A stretch of 64,000 nt of DNA from positions 1 through 64,000 of the forward strand of contig CADCXA010000009.1 of NCBI GenBank assembly GCA_902806565.1, read 5' to 3'. Made by a program: the position numbers and the translations under genes. Shown here in pieces: positions 15,734-26,954 of this stretch. Numbering within the stretch: the stretch's first letter is position 1; the number at the start of each line of letters is the position of its first letter. The stretch comes from Hypoxylon rubiginosum. Taxonomy: Eukaryota > Ascomycota > Sordariomycetes > Xylariales > Hypoxylaceae. Below the pieces are notes generated by a model, which saw nothing but the letters and a program-made list of their open reading frames with translations, did no database searches and was not told where the DNA came from.

Positions 15734-16787
15734 GTTTATAAGTTTAATATATTTATAAGTATTAATTTTAATAAAAAGTTTATATTTTTTATTATTAATA
15801 TTAATCTAAATTTAGTTTTAATTAATAAATATTTATATTTATTTAATAAAATTAAAAACATTTATATAATAAAAACTATTAGTATTTTTTATAATTATAA
15901 AAAAATATTTAAAAAGATTAAAAATTCTTTAATTAAAAATTAAATATATTTAAATTATTACTATAAATTATTTAAAATAGTAAATTAAAAATTAAACTAT
16001 AAATTAATTAAATCTTTTATTATTTTATTTAATAATGTTAATAAGTATATAAAGTTATTTAACACTTATTATTTTTAAACTTTAAAATATTACACTAATT
16101 ATTTTATTAAAACTAAATTTAAAAAAACTATTATATTTTTTAAACTCTTTAAAAATAAAAACGTTAAATAATTATTTAATGTTTTTTAAAGTTTTATTAT
16201 ATTTAAACCATTAATTAAAATAAATAACCTTAAGGATAATATCCCATTAATAGTATTATATACTTTTAAATATATTATAAAATATATTAATTTTATTAAT
16301 AACACTTTTAATAAATCTATATTTTATTTTATAATAAAATAAAAAGCTATTATTAAAATAAATAATTTAAAAAATAATATCTTATTTATAATATTATATA
16401 TTTATAAGTATATTTTAAAGTATATTAATTTTACTAATAATACTTTTAATAAATCTATATCTTATTTTATAAAAAAACAGAAAATTACTATTATAAAATT
16501 TTTAGTTACTATAAAATTATAAACTAATTTTAAGAAAAATACTATCTTATATATAGTGTGTTATATAAGTTTTTTTATTAGTAATAATAAAATCTACTAT
16601 TTATTAATTTTAAGGTATAGAAAATATTATAAAAAATATTTTTATAAATATTTTTATAAGCTAATATAAAACCTTTTTTTCTTTTTATATTTTTACTTTA
16701 TAATATTAATTTTTATTTAAATTTATTTATATTCTACTTATTATAATTAAGCTTTATATTATAAAAAATAAAAAAAAAATTAAAAAA
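15734..16787 (+). pseudogene. RIP-wrecked protein-coding frame inside repeat copy 2
   Basis: Counterpart of 804-1857 at an offset of 14,930. The 46-codon internal duplication is again visible. This copy keeps a CAG codon at 16,478-16,480 where copy 1 has TAA, and several Thr/Ser/Pro codons where copy 1 has Ile/Phe/Leu. It is therefore slightly less eroded in this part and the better starting point for family assignment. No domain recognised. Confidence 0.5.
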
Positions 16788-17229
16788 GTAAATTCCAACC
16801 CCTTTTTTTTTTATTTTAATATTAATATTAATATATTAAATAAATAAAAAAATTAAAAATTACCAGGAAAATAATACTCACTATTTATAATAATAAATAT
16901 TTAAAAGTATAATTTATTATAACCAAGTTATAAAATAATAAAAATAAGTTAAAAATTATAAAGTGAAAGTAAGTTAATATTAATAAAATATAAAACTTAA
17001 AGTTATATATATTAAAAATTAAAAATATTAAATTGTTTTTAAAAAAAGTTATAAAGTAATATTTAAGGAAATTAAAATTAATATATTAATAAGGAAAAGT
17101 TATATTTAAAAATATAATTTTAATATTATTTTATACATTTTTATAATTAAGTAAATAAGTAAATAAAAAAAAATATATATAATAAGTGTTAACTTTCCCC
17201 CTTTTTTTATTTATTTTATTTATATTTAT

Positions 17230-18300
17230 TTATTTTATTTAATGTTTTAAAGTATTTACACCTAATATTTTAACATTTTAAATTATATATATTTAATATT
17301 TTAAAATATATATATTAAATACTTTAATATTTTAAAATATATATATTTAATATTTTAAAATATATATATTAAATATTTTGATATTTTAATATTTTAAAAC
17401 ATATATATTTAATATTTTAAAATATTTATATTAAATGTTTTAATACTTTAAAATATATTATTTTAATATTTTAAAGTATATATAATAAATGTTTTAATAT
17501 TTTAAAATATATATATTAGATGTTTTAATACTTTAAATTATATATATTTAATGTTTTAAAATATATATACTAGATATTTTAATATTTTAAAACGTATATA
17601 TTTAATGCTTTAAATTATATATACTAGATACTTTAATATTTTAAAATATATATATTAAATATTTTAATACTTTAAAGTATATATATTTAATACTTTAAAA
17701 TATATATATTAAATGCTTTAATATTTTAAAGTGTATATATATAATAATTTAATGTTTTAAAGTATATAAATTTAGGGTTTTAAAATATATATATTAAATA
17801 TTTTAATACTTTAATATTTTAAAACATATATATTTAATACTTTAAAATATATATATTAAATACTTTAATATTTTAAATTATATATATTTAATATTTTAAA
17901 TTATATATATTAAATACTTTAATACTTTAAAATATATATATTAGATACTTTAATATTTTAAAATATATATATTTAGTGTTTTAAAATATATATATTAAAT
18001 ATTTTAATACTTTAAAATGTATATATATAATGCTTTGGTATTTTAAAATATATATATTTAATACTTTAAAAGGTATATAACTGGTGGTTTAATACTTTAA
18101 AGTATATATGTTTAATATTTTAATATTTTAAAGTATATAAATCTGGTGTTTTAAAGTATATATATTAGATATTTTAATACTTTAAAATATATATATATAA
18201 TACTTTGGTATTTTAATGTTTTAAAATATATATACTTAATGTTTTAATATTTTAAAACGTATTTAATATTTTAAAATGTATATATTTAATGTTTTATAAA
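17230..18300 (+). repeat. A+T minisatellite array in copy 2
   Basis: Homologue of 2296-3375, with the same degenerate TTTTAAAATATATATA-type units and nearly the same length. A short companion array of the same words lies at about 18,400-18,560. Confidence 0.8.
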
Positions 18301-19007
18301 AGAATATAAGCTACTTAATTTAAGGGATTTTATTAAAAATAAAATAAAACATATAGGATATTAATTATAAATAATAAAAGGTTATTATTATTATTTAATA
18401 ATATTTTAATATTTTAAAATATATATATTTAATATTTTTAAGTATATATATTTAATGTTTTAATATTTTAAAACATATATATTTAACACTTTAATATTTT
18501 AAAACATATATACCTAATACTTTAATATTTTAAAATATATATACTTAATGTTTTAAAACTTATATATAATAATTAAAATATATTTAATTTAAATATTATT
18601 AAAATATATATAAACTTATATTATAATATACTTATATAATCTAAATAAATATATTTAATTAAAGTTTAAATGAATTTAACTAATTATATAAATTAAAAAA
18701 CCTTAATTTTATAGCTTAAAGTTTCTAATATATTACTTGGTAAAAATATTAAAAATTTAAAGTTATATTTTTAATTTTTAATATCTTAATTAATAATATA
18801 ACTATAAAAAAACAGATTATAAATTTGAAATTATATTATTTTAATTACCTATTAATTTAATTAATAAAACTGTATTTATTTAAATACTTAAGTTATTAAA
18901 ATTAAACTTAACTTTTTTTTATATATTAAACTTATATTTTTATATTATTATAAAGCTTAAGAAAAAAAATTATACTTAACTTTTAAATATATATTATATA
19001 TTTATAA

Positions 19008-19100
19008 AGTTATTTTAAATATAAGTTATTTTAAATATAAGTTATTTTAAATATAAGTTATTTTAAATATAAGTTATTTTAAATATAAGTTATTTTTTTT
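19008..19100 (+). repeat. 16-bp minisatellite
   Basis: Five to six almost perfect copies of ATAAGTTATTTTAAAT. The equivalent place in copy 1 (about 4078-4150) has a related but irregular array, so the clean array here looks like a recent expansion. Confidence 0.8.
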
Positions 19101-19224
19101 TAATTTTAAATTTTTTATATTATATAATTTATTTAAAACTAAAAGTTATAAGTTATTATATAATATTTTTAAAGCTAGAAATTATAAACTATTATATAAT
19201 TTATATTTATATTTTATTTAATTA

Positions 19225-19975
19225 AAACTTACGTTTAATTAAACTAATTAAATAAGTTAAAAAACCTTAAATTTTTAACGTAAAAATCCCTTGGTAATTT
19301 TAATATAAAAATATTAAAAATTTAAAGTTATATTTTTAATTTTTAATATTTTAATTAATAATATAACTATTAAAAAACAAATTATAAATTTAAAATTATA
19401 TTATTTTAATTATTTATTAATTTAATTAATAAAACTATACTTATTTAAATATTTAAGTTATTAAAATTAAATTTAATTTTTTTTTTAAATATTAAATTTA
19501 ACTTTTATATTATTATAAAACTTAAAAAAAAAAATCGTACTTAAAAGTTAAATACATATTATATACTTATAAAAGTTATAAGTTATTATATAATTTATAT
19601 TTATTTTATTTAATTAAAGTTTATTTTTAATTAAACTAATTAAATAAATTAAAAAACTTTAAATTTTTAACGTGAAAATCCCTTGGTAATTTTAATATAA
19701 AAACATTAAAAATTTAAAGTTATATTTTTAATTTTTAATATTTTAATTAATAATATAGTTATTAAAAAACAAATTATAAATTTAAAATTATATTATTTTA
19801 ATTATTTATAAATTTAATTAATAAAATTATATTTATATAAATATTTAAGTTATTAAAATTAAATTTAACTTTTTTTTATATATTAAACTTATATTTTTAT
19901 ATTATTATAAAACTTAAGAAAAAAAATCGTATTTAATTTTTAAATATATATTATATATTTATAAAAATTAAAGTT
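19225..19975 (+). repeat. Two tandem copies of a roughly 360-bp module
   Basis: Two units about 390 bp apart share the landmark TCCCTTGGTAATTTTAATAT, then a block with AAAAATTTAAAGTTATATTT. The same module ends copy 1 (3720-4085), copy 2 (18,660-19,015) and copy 3 (22,610-22,965), giving five copies in the left block. It may be an end module (LTR-like or 3' end) of the repeat family. Confidence 0.6.
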
Positions 19976-21654
19976 TTAAACTAATTAAAATTTAAAAAAA
20001 ATTAATAATTAATAAATATAATTAATTTTTTATTATATATAGTTTATAAGTTTAAATTTTATTTATAAAAAATAATTAATCGGTATATATTTTAATTAAA
20101 AACTATATATAAGTTTTAAGTTTATAAGATTTTTATTAAAAACTAATAAATTTAACTTTTTTTTTAATATATTTATAAATATATTTTTAATTAATAAATA
20201 TTTATTAAAAAATTAATTTAATATGTTTTTAATTAATAATAAATTTTTATTTTTATTTATATAAATTGTTTTTTATAATATAATTAATATTAAATATATT
20301 TATATTAAAATTAAAATTAATAAATTAATAGTTTAAATTAATATATTAATATAAATAAATTTATTAAATATTTAATAAACTTATTTAAATAAAATATAAA
20401 AAGTAATTAATAATAAAAATATATATTAATAATAAATTATTTTTAATTTATTTTATATTATTTAAAATAATTAATATTTTTTTTATATTAATATAATTAA
20501 ATGTTTATTAATATTTATTTATAATAAAATTTAAACATTAAAAATATTAATAATTAAATTTTAGATTTTTTTTAAAAAGTTAAATAAAAATATAATAATG
20601 GTTTTAATTTATAAATTTAATATTATTTAATAAAATATATTAAAATTAATTTTAATAATAAAAGTTAATAATTAATTAATTATATATAAAAATACTAATA
20701 TTAATTTAATTAATAATAATTTTAATAAAATATATAAAATATATAAAGTTTTTTTTTTTTTATATTTAAATAAGTTATTAATTAATTAAAACTTAAAACT
20801 CTTATATAAATTATAATATAAAATTAATAAAAAAGTTTTAAAAATTTAATAAAAAAAATAAAATATTATTAATAAAAATAATTTTAAAAATATTAAAATT
20901 ATTATAATTAATAAAATTATTAAAAAAACATTAATAACATTAAAAAATATAAAATTAATATATTAAATAACTTTTAAAAATATTTTTTAAAATTTATAAG
21001 TATTTATTATTTATTTAACGTTAAATATTAATTATAATTTTATTAAATTTTAAGTAATTTTTATACTTTTTAATAATTTTTTTAATTATATTATTAATAA
21101 ATTTAATATTTAAATATAAAAAAAAACTTAATTAATATTTTATTTAAATAACTTTTATATTATAAAAATATATTATAATATTCTTAAAAACTTAATAACT
21201 AATTAAATATTTTCTTATTTAAATAATATAAATATAATTAAAAAAATAAAAGTTTTTATTAATTAAAATTAAAATTAATTATAATTAAAATAAAAAAAAG
21301 TAAAATAAATAAATATAATAAGTTATTTATTTTAAAACTATTTTAAGAATTTATCTTATAAATAAAAAAATCTTTATATAATAATAATATATTTTATAAG
21401 AAAAATAAAATTAATTAATTAAAATTAAAATTAATTTAATATAATATAATTAAAATAATATTTTAAGTAAATAAAAATATTATTAAATATAAAAATTTAA
21501 AAATATATAAAGCTTATTTTATTAAGAATTTAAAGTTATAATTAATTATTTAAAATTTTATAAGTTTTAATTATTTAAATAAACTAGTTTTAAAATATAT
21601 TTTATTTTAATTTTTAATATATTTTATTAATATAATAAATGTTTTTAACGTTTA
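19976..21654. other. A+T-rich stretch without genes
   Basis: Very A+T-rich DNA between the tandem modules and repeat copy 3. No clear alignment to the left part of copies 1 and 2 and no supportable open frame. Confidence 0.6.
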
Positions 21655-22965
21655 TTAATATTTTTATTTTATAATATTAGTTTTTATTTAAATTTATTTA
21701 AAATTTTTTTATTATATTTAAACTTTATATTATAAAAAATAAAATAAAAACTAAAAAAGTAAATTTTAACCTTTTTTTTTATATTTTAATATTAATATTA
21801 ATATATTAAATAAATAAAATAATTAAAAGTTACTAAAAATATAATACTTATTATTTATAATAATAAATATTTAAAAGTATAATTTATTATAATTAAATTA
21901 TAAAATAATAAAAATAAATTAAATGTTATAAAATAAAAATAAATTAATATTAATAAAATATAAAACTTAAAATTATATATATTAAAAATTAAAAATATTA
22001 AATTAATTTTAAAAAAAATTATAAAATGAAATCTAAAGAAATTAAAATTAATATATTAATAAAAGAAATCTTTATTTAAAAATATTATTTTAATATTATT
22101 TTATATATTTTTATAATTAAATAAATAAGTAAATAAAAAATATATATATATAATAAATATTAACTTTTTTTTTTTTTAATTTATTTTATTTATATTTATA
22201 TTTATTTATTTTACTTAATATTTTAAAATATTTATATTTAATATTATAACATTTTAAATTATATATATTTAATATTTTAAAATATATATATTAAATATTT
22301 TAATATTTTAAAAAATATATATATAATATTTTAAAATATATATATATAATATTTTAATACTTTAATATTTTAAAATATATATATTTAATATTTTATATAA
22401 AAATATAAATTATTTAATTTAAAAAATCTTATTAAAAATAAAATAAAACATATAAAATATTAATTATAAATAATAAAAAATTATTATTATTATTTAATAA
22501 TATTTTAATATTTTAAAATATATATATAATAATTAAAATATATTTAATTTAAATATTATTAAAAATATATAAGTTTATATTATAATATATTTTTATAATT
22601 TAAATAAATATATTTAATTAAAATTTAAATAAATTTAATTAATTATATAAATAAAAAAACTTTAATTTTATAATTTAAAATTTTTAATATATTATTTAAT
22701 AAAAACATTAAAAATTTAAAATTATATTTTTAATTTTTAATATTTTAATTAATAATATAATTATAAAAAAATATATTATAAATTTAAAATTATATTATTT
22801 TAATTATTTATTAATTTAATTAATAAAATTATATTTATTTAAATATTTATATTATTTAAATTAAATTAAATTTTTTTTTTAAATATTAAACTTAACTTTT
22901 ATATTATTATAAAACTTAAAAAAATTATATCTAAAAGTTAAATATTATATACTTATAAAGCTATA
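21655..22965 (+). repeat. Dispersed repeat, truncated copy 3
   Basis: Aligns to the right-hand part of copy 2 (about 16,690-19,010) but most of the minisatellite has been lost: only about 200 bp of array remain (22,205-22,400), against about 1.07 kb. Fewer C and G remain than in copies 1 and 2. It ends with the 360-bp module immediately before the G-rich junction to the gene island. Confidence 0.7.
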
Positions 22966-23199
22966 AAAATAAAAAAAGGTGGGGGGTTTAAAAAAAGGGG
23001 GTGGGGCCTCGGGCCCCCCCTCCCCCCGGGAAGAAAGATTTGCCAGGCTCCGGGCTGCGACCAGGGCTTTTAATTTGCCAGGGTTACGTAAACGAGGGCT
23101 ATTGTGCACTGCCCGGCCGGTGCCTCACGTATATTCTCGACCTCTCTCATATATCTCTCGTGCCTATAAAGAAAAATTACATACACACTTTTAACTACG
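22966..23199 (+). promoter_or_regulatory. Compartment junction and SDR upstream region
   Basis: Within about 20 bases the sequence changes from A+T-rich repeat to runs of G and C (22,979-23,030: G6, G5, G4, then C7 and C6). The rest leads to the SDR start. A TATAAA box sits at 23,165-23,170, 30 bases before the ATG, which would leave a very short leader if used. Short open frames here are by-products of G+C-rich composition. Confidence 0.5.
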
Positions 23200-24213
23200 A
23201 TGGACTTCTCGGACCCTAACGCATTTACCCTGCCTTACCAGCTTACCAAGCAAGTTCGCCGTGATGTTTATCCACTGTTAGAGCCAACGCAGCCGGAGCT
23301 GTCGGCGAAGGGAAAGACAGTACTCATTACCGGCGTTTCGGGGGGCATAGGTAAGGTAAGCACAATTTCCGGGGGCTCAATTTTTCTTTCACATCACCAA
23401 CAGATGCAGGCCATCGCCGAATCGTGGGCCACCGCGGGAGCTTCTAGCGTCGTGATTACCGGGCGCAAGGTCGATGTGCTCGAGGGCGTCGCCACACGGC
23501 TCCGGAGCCTCGCCCCGCCCGGCACTAAAATCGTCGCTCAAGGGGCCGACATCACCAACGAAGCCTCGGTCGTGGCGCTCTTCACGGCAGCCAAGGAGAC
23601 GGTCGGCAAGGTCGACGTGCTGATCAACAGCGCGGGGAGTTTGGACCTGGGTCCCATTGGCGCCGTCGATGCGACGAAATTCTTCAACGACTTCCAGGTC
23701 AACGTGCTAGGGTCGTACCTAATGACGCACCACTTTCTCGCCCAGGCGGACGGGGACGGCACCGTCATCAGCATGACGACGGGCGCCATCGCCACCGTGT
23801 TTCCGGGTATGGCGGGCTACACGGCGTCCAAGCTGGCCCTTGTCCGCATCATGGAGAACCTGCACGCCGAACAGCCGGGCATACGCGTTTTCACGCTCAT
23901 GCCGGGAATTGTCCAGACCGACATGACGATCGACTCGTTGAAGCCGTATGCCAAGGATAGCGCCGGTCTCAGTGGTAGCTGGACACTCTTCCTGTCTACC
24001 GCGCGCGCCGAATGGATGCGCGGCGGCATAGTCAGCGCAAACTGTAAGTCCCCTTCCAGTGCTCAAATATCGTTACTCTCCTGACATGGGACGGCGTCGT
24101 AAGGGGACATCGAGGAGATGGAGGCGCATAAGGATCAGATTGTTCGGGACAATCTGCTTAGTCGGGCTTTTCTGAACGCCAAGCTCGGGAAGGATGGGCA
24201 CCCCTGGACGTGA
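23200..24213 (+). CDS. Short-chain dehydrogenase/reductase (SDR)
   Basis: NAD(P)-dependent oxidoreductase of the classical SDR fold, acting on a carbonyl or alcohol of an unknown substrate, probably cytosolic. Three exons: 23200-23355, 23404-24043 and 24104-24213, giving 301 residues. The first intron is only 48 bp and in frame; without its removal the Rossmann motif is split. Visible motifs are TGVSGGIG (44-51, cofactor loop), NSAG (127-130), YTASK (Y191, K195, catalytic) and a PG loop after strand 6. At Y minus 13, where the catalytic Ser usually sits, there is Thr178 in SMTTG, possibly still functional. The third exon, entered at TAAG/GGG, restores a C-terminus ending HPWT. As the first gene beside the repeat block, some 20 kb from the PKS, it is only a possible tailoring enzyme. 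Confidence 0.88.
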
Positions 24214-24339
24214 AGCGGCGGCTATAGTAAATAACAAGAGACTACCAAGCTGGTGCACCGAGGTATAGCGGAGTGCGTGGTAGCGACCCGAGTAGCGAGG
24301 GTGTCGGATTATCGTTTGTACATAATAAAAGAACATATT

Positions 24340-25045
24340 TAAATTCTCCGTGACACTGACGGAAGTCCTGCCGAAATGTTAGACCGAAGCCAACGCGCCG
24401 CGAAATTGCGACGTTCAAGTGCGCCAATATGGTAGTCGTTCGGAACTCCTCCTCGAGCCGGTGGGCATGGTTCCCACCTACATCTTCGAGCGTACGATTC
24501 ATTTTTTTCTTAGTGGCTGCGCCCGCGACAACCGTATCCCGGTTGTCATCCTAGTTACTGAAGTCGATACGTATTTAAGTGTGGCTGAGATCGCGCAGGA
24601 CCCGCATGAAGTTGTAATTAAACGGCAGGTCGTACACAATAGGCGAGTGAGATGCCAAATAAGAAAGATGGCAAGGTAAAATACGCTGAGAGTAGATGAC
24701 AAAATATCCTCCGCCGTAGCTAAGGGGCATCTGTAGAATGATGTCCGAGACTCCATGGTCAAGGCTAATCTTGTGGCAGTGGCTATGGTTCGATAAGTCG
24801 GTGCACCATATCTGCACCATGTGCTTACCTTCAGTAACCCCATCGGCGCACCCGAAGACGTCCTAACGCGAGCCGTCGCACTTATCCAGCGACACCTGTA
24901 ACACCTGCAACGTCTTATGCGACACGAGCTCGACAAACTGGAACTCAGCGTCGTTTGGGTTCTGTTGGGAATCCGACGTCGTCAGTCTCCAGCTTGAAGT
25001 CAGTGTCGATATTATGCAACGTGCTCAAGTACGCGAACTTTATGT
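24340..25045 (-). pseudogene. Decayed C-terminal part of a GH18 killer-toxin-type chitinase
   Basis: Reading the minus strand, separate frames carry blocks resembling the C-terminal region of fungal class V (GH18) chitinases related to yeast killer-toxin alpha subunits. One is a Cys-containing VQIWC block near 24,820, another a VYD...FNYNF...RDL block near 24,610, and a third a DVGGNH...LEEEF block near 24,470-24,500. They follow in the family order but are broken by a frameshift near 24,965, a TAG near 24,872, a stop near 24,575 and another frame change near 24,500. No GH18 catalytic domain (DxxDxDxE) is visible in the window, so this is a fragment, neither complete nor functional. Assignment is from remembered family features and needs a search. 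Confidence 0.55.
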
Positions 25046-25247
25046 TTCCTTTGTTAGCTCAAACAATCCTCTTAATCCAACAGGTAATCATGTATGTTCA
25101 CAATGCTCCTTTTAGAGATCTTTAAAACCATAAAACTACGCTTCGCAATATACATTGTTCATAACTTAAATTGTTCACGAGTTTCCTTAAATACAAGAGC
25201 TGTCTCTCACTTTATCATGATTAGTCACATCAACTTCTCTTTATTTC

Positions 25248-26302
25248 ATGAGCTCTCGTTTCACTCAAGCCTTCAATAATTCAAAGCTCGAATCTAGATA
25301 TCGTGAGACTAACATTTCCGCAATCTCAGTCAGTCCCAGTACAATGAGTTGTCCGTCTCTGCAGCCCCCTAACGAGGATACCATCACTCTCACTTCAAAT
25401 AATTTTCAACGCATTCTCGATGAATTCGACGAACAGGGCCATATCATAAACTCCGAGACACGATTCCAGATCACCTGCCCAATTTGTGATGAAAAAGAGC
25501 TAGCGATACTGAATGGTAAGTTCGACAAGAAATCGCGCGCATCTCATGAATCATACGCTGTTTTGCCGCACTGTCAACACGCATTTGGTCACACATGTGT
25601 ATTTAGTTGGATTATGAGCAATATCAATGATGGTGAGACTCCCCTTTGTCCATCCTGTCGAGCTCCAATATTCCATGCCGAGGATCAGGCTACAGCCCTC
25701 GAAATATTCGGAGACGGTGACATCAACGAGCAGCACCAGGATATCATCAATATCAGAGACAGCATAAAAAAAGGTGCTGAGATCCTATTCGAGGATCCTG
25801 TTGATCATGCGGATTCGGATTCGGATTCGGACTGGGACGGACTGGAACTAAATGCCGACGTTTTAGGTCGTTTATTTGATGCCCCTCAATTGGTAATGTG
25901 GCTTCGTGAGGCGAGGCGTTTGATAAATGAAGAAATAGCTGAACCACAAGGCATCGACCTACATGACGAACTAGAACGACTCGAGAATGCGATGAACCGG
26001 TATCGGATTTTGAAGGACTACCCACCTCCAGTTAATGGAGAGCTAGTTGTTGACGAAGATCGGGTTATGACCGAAGGTAAGTCTTACTAGTTTCCTTTGT
26101 TTCATCCCATTTGATTTTCTGCTAGTACGGGCTTCCCACCTCGATCTTAGATTTATTATTTTTAAACCCGTTACTTCCCTATTGATTCAGATATATATTC
26201 TAACCTTTTCTTCTAGAAGCGTTAGCTGCCTGGATAGAAACTTGGACCCAAGTGCAGCTTGATCAACGTTATGGTCCCTTGGCTGATTTTATTAATCGTT
26301 AA
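25248..26302 (+). CDS. RING-finger protein, probably C-terminally truncated
   Basis: Putative E3 ubiquitin ligase-type protein of unknown target. Two exons (25248-26076 and 26217-26302, with a 140-bp GTAAGT...TTCTAG intron) give 304 residues. The RING lies at about 77-137: CPIC (77-80), C109 and H111 in LPHCQH, H115, C117, W121 and CPSC (134-137). Gly114 occupies a usual zinc-ligand position, with His115 next to it, so zinc binding is atypical. An acidic Ser/Asp repeat (DSDSDSD) follows near residue 190, then a helical, Glu-rich part. The first ATG of the frame was chosen; Met33 is an alternative. The stop at 26,300 is followed in the same frame by over 120 coding-like codons (see 26303-26674), so the gene is probably shortened. 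Confidence 0.75.
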
Positions 26303-26674
26303 CGAAGGCTTGAGTCCTGGATAGAATACAGGTATTTACAACCTTCGTTTCTTTCCACAGCACAGTTGGTTTTAGTAGCTAATAGACCAACACCATTCAT
26401 TAATCAATGTTCCGTATTGTGTACAGAAGCTATTGGCGCTAAAAGCGCTGCGTTATTTATATTGTTATTTAGGCTATTCCCACCCCGACAATAATACAGC
26501 CAACCCTTTGTATATTGTCTGGGCGCTTTCACGGAGGATATTGTTAATTATACTCATAATTTGATTGGACGCCCTCGTATTGAAAGCAACAATCGTCGAT
26601 TTCTGATCCCGCTTCTCTATAGTCCTTTGAATATCTCTGCTATTGATGATAGACAACTGATGGTCCGGTCTTAG
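26303..26674 (+). pseudogene. Lost C-terminal continuation of the RING gene
   Basis: The frame of exon 2 continues past TAA (26,300-26,302) as plausible protein, with Trp, aromatic and Leu-rich segments such as SWIEYRYLQPSF and GRPRIESNNRRFLIPLL. It is stopped only by a second TAA at 26,492-26,494 and by TAG at 26,672. No intron with acceptable length removes the stops. Both TAA codons can come from CAA by one C-to-T change at CpA, the preferred RIP target. Best read as the former C-terminus of the RING protein, about 120 residues; stop-codon readthrough is a less likely alternative. Confidence 0.55.
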
Positions 26675-26954
26675 GCATTTCGAGCCGCTCAGGACGACAA
26701 CATATAGATATAGTACCGCAGCATATGTCTTACTAGAGTTCCGATCTGGGTCATACCCTCGTCGGGTTCCTTGCAGACACCGGTCGTAAATATAATGGGC
26801 ACCTAGTGAATGTCTTTGTTTGGGACACCACTCTCCTAGTGTTAAAAAACTGTTATGTTGGCATTTAGAATTCTATATAAAGACATGTCTTTATATTTAG
26901 TCCGGTAGCCTCAACGTGGTAGAGTTGGTTATGTGACTGAGAAAGAAAGAAGCC

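Larger units (their letters stand above)
14931..19100 (+). repeat. Dispersed 4.1-kb repeat, copy 2 (RIP-mutated)
   Basis: Direct-orientation partner of 1-4160. Base 14,931 corresponds to base 1, and sequence before it (ending TTACTTGGTTATTATAT) cannot be compared because copy 1 starts at the window edge. Some sites keep C or G where copy 1 has T or A and the reverse, showing independent mutation of both copies. Contains the wrecked frame at 15,734-16,787 and minisatellite arrays. Confidence 0.8.

Noticed and set aside
1..22965. Mitochondrial origin of the A+T-rich block
   Set aside because: No rRNA, tRNA or respiratory-chain reading frames, and repeat copies differ by RIP-like transitions, a nuclear process.
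22979..23219. Two overlapping open frames at the G-rich junction
   Set aside because: They exist because G/C-rich DNA has few stops; one overlaps the SDR start in another frame.
26320..26370. A 30-base intron downstream of the RING stop codon
   Set aside because: GTATTT...CCACAG spans about 30 bases, below any usual fungal intron, and it does not remove the stop.
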